The notes beneath the pieces were generated by a model that worked only from the letters and a program-made list of their open reading frames with translations, made no database searches and had not been told where the DNA came from. A DNA stretch of 64,000 bases from Saccharospirillum mangrovi. GTDB taxonomy: Bacteria; Pseudomonadota; Gammaproteobacteria; Pseudomonadales; Natronospirillaceae. The stretch is from NCBI RefSeq assembly GCF_003367315.1, contig NZ_CP031415.1:2664001-2728000 (forward strand), in the 5' to 3' direction. Both the position numbers and the translations under genes were made by a program. Position 1 is the stretch's first letter, and every line of letters begins with the position of its first letter. This document shows, one piece after another, positions 62,065 through 64,000 of this stretch.

Positions 62065-62561
62065 CAGCGCGACTCCGGTGCCCGGTTCAGTTCTTCGGTG
62101 GAAATGGCTTCGAGTTGGTCGAGCAAACGCAAGGCGATGCGCTGTCGCAAAAACGCCTGACGTTCGGCGCGGGCGTCGTCTTCGTCGATTTCCGGACTCA
62201 GACTGAGGCGGGTTTCCGAGCGCGTGCGACGATGATTAATCACCGCAACGCCCTGGGCGTTGATAAGACTCCATTCGATTTCCAATGCCAGCATTTCGGC
62301 TTCGCTCAGCTCGACCGTGTTGTCGTTTACCGAGTGAATTTGCAGCAAGGTATCGGCCGGTTGTTCTGATAACGACAGCCCGTAAATGGCGAAAATATCG
62401 CGCGTCACCAAATACAAATCGTCCTGGTCGCCGCGCGCTTCCCACACCAGCGGGCTCAAGCCATCGGCAAAGCGAAACTGGCCTTTGAGCTGATAGCCGC
62501 AAGCGCTGACCAGCAGCGCTGCGGCGATCAATACGCCGGTAATTCGTCCGTTAATTCGCAA
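62064..62561 (-). CDS. lptE: LPS-assembly lipoprotein LptE
   Basis: LptE is the lipoprotein plug of the LptD barrel that inserts lipopolysaccharide. The 165-residue protein has a signal with lipobox LVSAC (Cys21), then GYQLKGQFRF, the typical start of the mature part. It overlaps leuS by 11 bases and holA by one base, fitting the conserved operon. Confidence 0.92.
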   Translation of the reverse strand: MRINGRITGVLIAAALLVSACGYQLKGQFRFADGLSPLVWEARGDQDDLYLVTRDIFAIYGLSLSEQPADTLLQIHSVNDNTVELSEAEMLALEIEWSLINAQGVAVINHRRTRSETRLSLSPEIDEDDARAERQAFLRQRIALRLLDQLEAISTEELNRAPESR

Positions 62562-64000
62562 CGATGTTCACCAGCTTGTTGGGCACCACAATCACTTTGC
62601 GCACGGTCGCATCGCCGATAAAACGCTGCACATTTTCATCGGCCATGGCGGCGGTTTCGACGGCGGCTTTATCGGCATTGGCAGCCACTTCGAAACGACC
62701 GCGCACCTTGCCGTTTACCTGCACCACGTACAGCTGGGTGTCTTTGACCAGGGCGCTGTCGTCGACTTGCGGCCAGCTGACGTCGAGGATCAAACCGGCA
62801 TGGCCGAGTTCGTTCCACAATACCTGTGTGATGTGCGGCACGATGGGTGCCAGCACCCGCACGGCGGTTTCCAGCGCTTCGTGCACCACGGCGCGACCTT
62901 GAGCGTCAGTGGCTTCAAACTTGTTCACCGCGTTGAGCAATTCCATCACTTTGGCGATGGCGGTGTTGAAGGTTTTGCGTTCGCCAAAATCGGCGGTGAC
63001 GCCGGCAATGGTTTCGTGTGTTTTACGACGCAGCGCTTTTTGTTCGTCGTTCAATTCAGCGGCGTTCAGTGCAGCGATGTCGCCGCCTTCAAGCAACTGA
63101 TGTACGGCACGCCACAGACGCTGTAAAAATTTCTGCGCGCCCTGCACGCCCGACTCGGTCCATTCCAAAGTTTGCTCCGGCGGTGCGGCAAACATGGAGA
63201 ACAAGCGCAGCGTGTCGGCACCGTATTGTTCAATCGCTTCTTGCGGATCGGTGCCGTTGTTTTTCGATTTCGACATCTTGGAAATGCCGTTGAATTTAAC
63301 CGGCAAGCCCGTGGAAATCTGTCGGCCGCCGATGACTTTGCCTTTGTCATCGCGCTCGACTTCCACGTCGCCCGGCGCTACCCAAACGCGACCTTCATCG
63401 CCTTCGCGGAACCAGGTTTCGGCCAGCACCATGCCCTGGCACAGCAGATTGGTGAACGGCTCGTCGGACTTGACCAAACCTTCATCGCGCATGGCTTTGT
63501 AATAGAAACGCGCGTACATCAAATGCATGGTGGCGTGTTCGATGCCGCCAATGTACTGATCGACCGGTAACCAATAGTTGGCTTCTTCCGGCTCAATCAT
63601 GCCGTCGTTGTAATGCGGCGTGGTATAGCGCGCGAAATACCAGCTCGATTCCATGAAGGTGTCGAAGGTGTCGGTTTCGCGTTTTGCCGGTTGGCCGCCA
63701 ACGGTGGTGTCTTCAAAAGCCGGGTTGTTTTTGATCGGCGAACTGGCGCCGTCGAACACCACGTCTTCGGGCAATTCGACCGGGAATTCTTCGGCCGGTC
63801 TGGCTTGCCCATCAACATAGACCATCGGCACTGGCGCACCCCAATACCGCTGGCGGCTGACGCCCCAATCGCGCAGACGATAGTTGGTGGTTACTTCGCC
63901 CAGGCCTTTGCTCGCCAGCCAGTCGGCGATTTTCTTGAACGCCTGTTCGCTGGTCAGGCCGTCGAATTCACCGGAATTCACCACCACACCTTTTTCAGTG
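62551..64000 (-). CDS. leuS: Leucyl-tRNA synthetase, C-terminal part (cut by window edge)
   Basis: The window holds about 483 C-terminal codons of LeuS, usually 850-880 residues. Visible are the end of the editing/catalytic region (YRLRDWGVSRQRYWGAPVP), the KMSKS motif in FNGISKMSKSKNNGTDP, and the anticodon-binding domain to VIVVPNKLVNIVAN. It is the first gene of the leuS-lptE-holA operon. Confidence 0.96.
   Translation of the reverse strand, partial: TEKGVVVNSGEFDGLTSEQAFKKIADWLASKGLGEVTTNYRLRDWGVSRQRYWGAPVPMVYVDGQARPAEEFPVELPEDVVFDGASSPIKNNPAFEDTTVGGQPAKRETDTFDTFMESSWYFARYTTPHYNDGMIEPEEANYWLPVDQYIGGIEHATMHLMYARFYYKAMRDEGLVKSDEPFTNLLCQGMVLAETWFREGDEGRVWVAPGDVEVERDDKGKVIGGRQISTGLPVKFNGISKMSKSKNNGTDPQEAIEQYGADTLRLFSMFAAPPEQTLEWTESGVQGAQKFLQRLWRAVHQLLEGGDIAALNAAELNDEQKALRRKTHETIAGVTADFGERKTFNTAIAKVMELLNAVNKFEATDAQGRAVVHEALETAVRVLAPIVPHITQVLWNELGHAGLILDVSWPQVDDSALVKDTQLYVVQVNGKVRGRFEVAANADKAAVETAAMADENVQRFIGDATVRKVIVVPNKLVNIVAN

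Overview
The window looks like chromosomal DNA of a marine-type gammaproteobacterium, probably of the Oceanospirillales/Saccharospirillum-Reinekea kind. This is inferred from GC-rich coding sequence, the conserved order tsaE-ami-mutL-miaA-hfq-hflX-hflK-hflC-hisZ-purA, and the pairs queA-tgt-yajC-secD-secF and leuS-lptE-holA. No rRNA is present, so the genus is a guess.

Region 1 (1-12.9 kb) is a leftward housekeeping run from tsaE to purA, with queG diverging from it and an IMPACT/YigZ-family gene converging on queG. Region 2 (13-31 kb) is mostly GC-rich accessory metabolism and sensing: an Omp85-type barrel, a voltage-gated K+ channel, a MerR/old-yellow-enzyme pair with a 19-bp-spacer promoter, an AraC regulator beside pobA (4-hydroxybenzoate hydroxylase), an Lrp-like regulator, a TAT-exported TRAP transporter, a CSS-EAL phosphodiesterase, a PhyH-type dioxygenase, a GFA protein, a beta-propeller-like lipoprotein divergent from a 7TMR-DISM sensor kinase and its LuxR-type response regulator, an FMN reductase and a lipoprotein.

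Region 3 (about 32.87-41.64 kb) is a strikingly AT-rich island in which every gene reads leftward. It starts at an M48 peptidase that seems to have lost its N-terminal half and ends at a repeat array behind a tRNA-Leu(CAA) gene. From its promoter it encodes a possible 16-residue peptide with a strong ribosome-binding site, a stem-loop, a heme-oxygenase-like diiron protein with an N-terminal domain resembling a RiPP recognition element, a small unknown protein, an NTP_transf_5-type nucleotidyltransferase, a second tiny ORF coupled to an MFS exporter, a lactate/malate dehydrogenase homologue, a Pol-beta-type nucleotidyltransferase, a cupin, a complete KDO-8-phosphate synthase paralogue and an HPr-kinase-like P-loop protein. 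I read this as a candidate undescribed peptide-linked biosynthetic system; the product is unknown.

Region 4 (41.64-42.25 kb) is tRNA-Leu(CAA) followed by a tandem array in which a 23-nt copy of the tRNA 3' end plus a terminator is repeated, a layout recalling the rtT repeats of the E. coli tyrT operon. Region 5 (42.26-64 kb) returns to core genes: pyrC, queA-tgt-yajC, secDF, trpS, a glycosyltransferase, aconitase, an argO/argP divergent pair, dps, two adjacent BtuB-like receptors (the second under a cobalamin riboswitch), and the leuS-lptE-holA operon running off the right edge.
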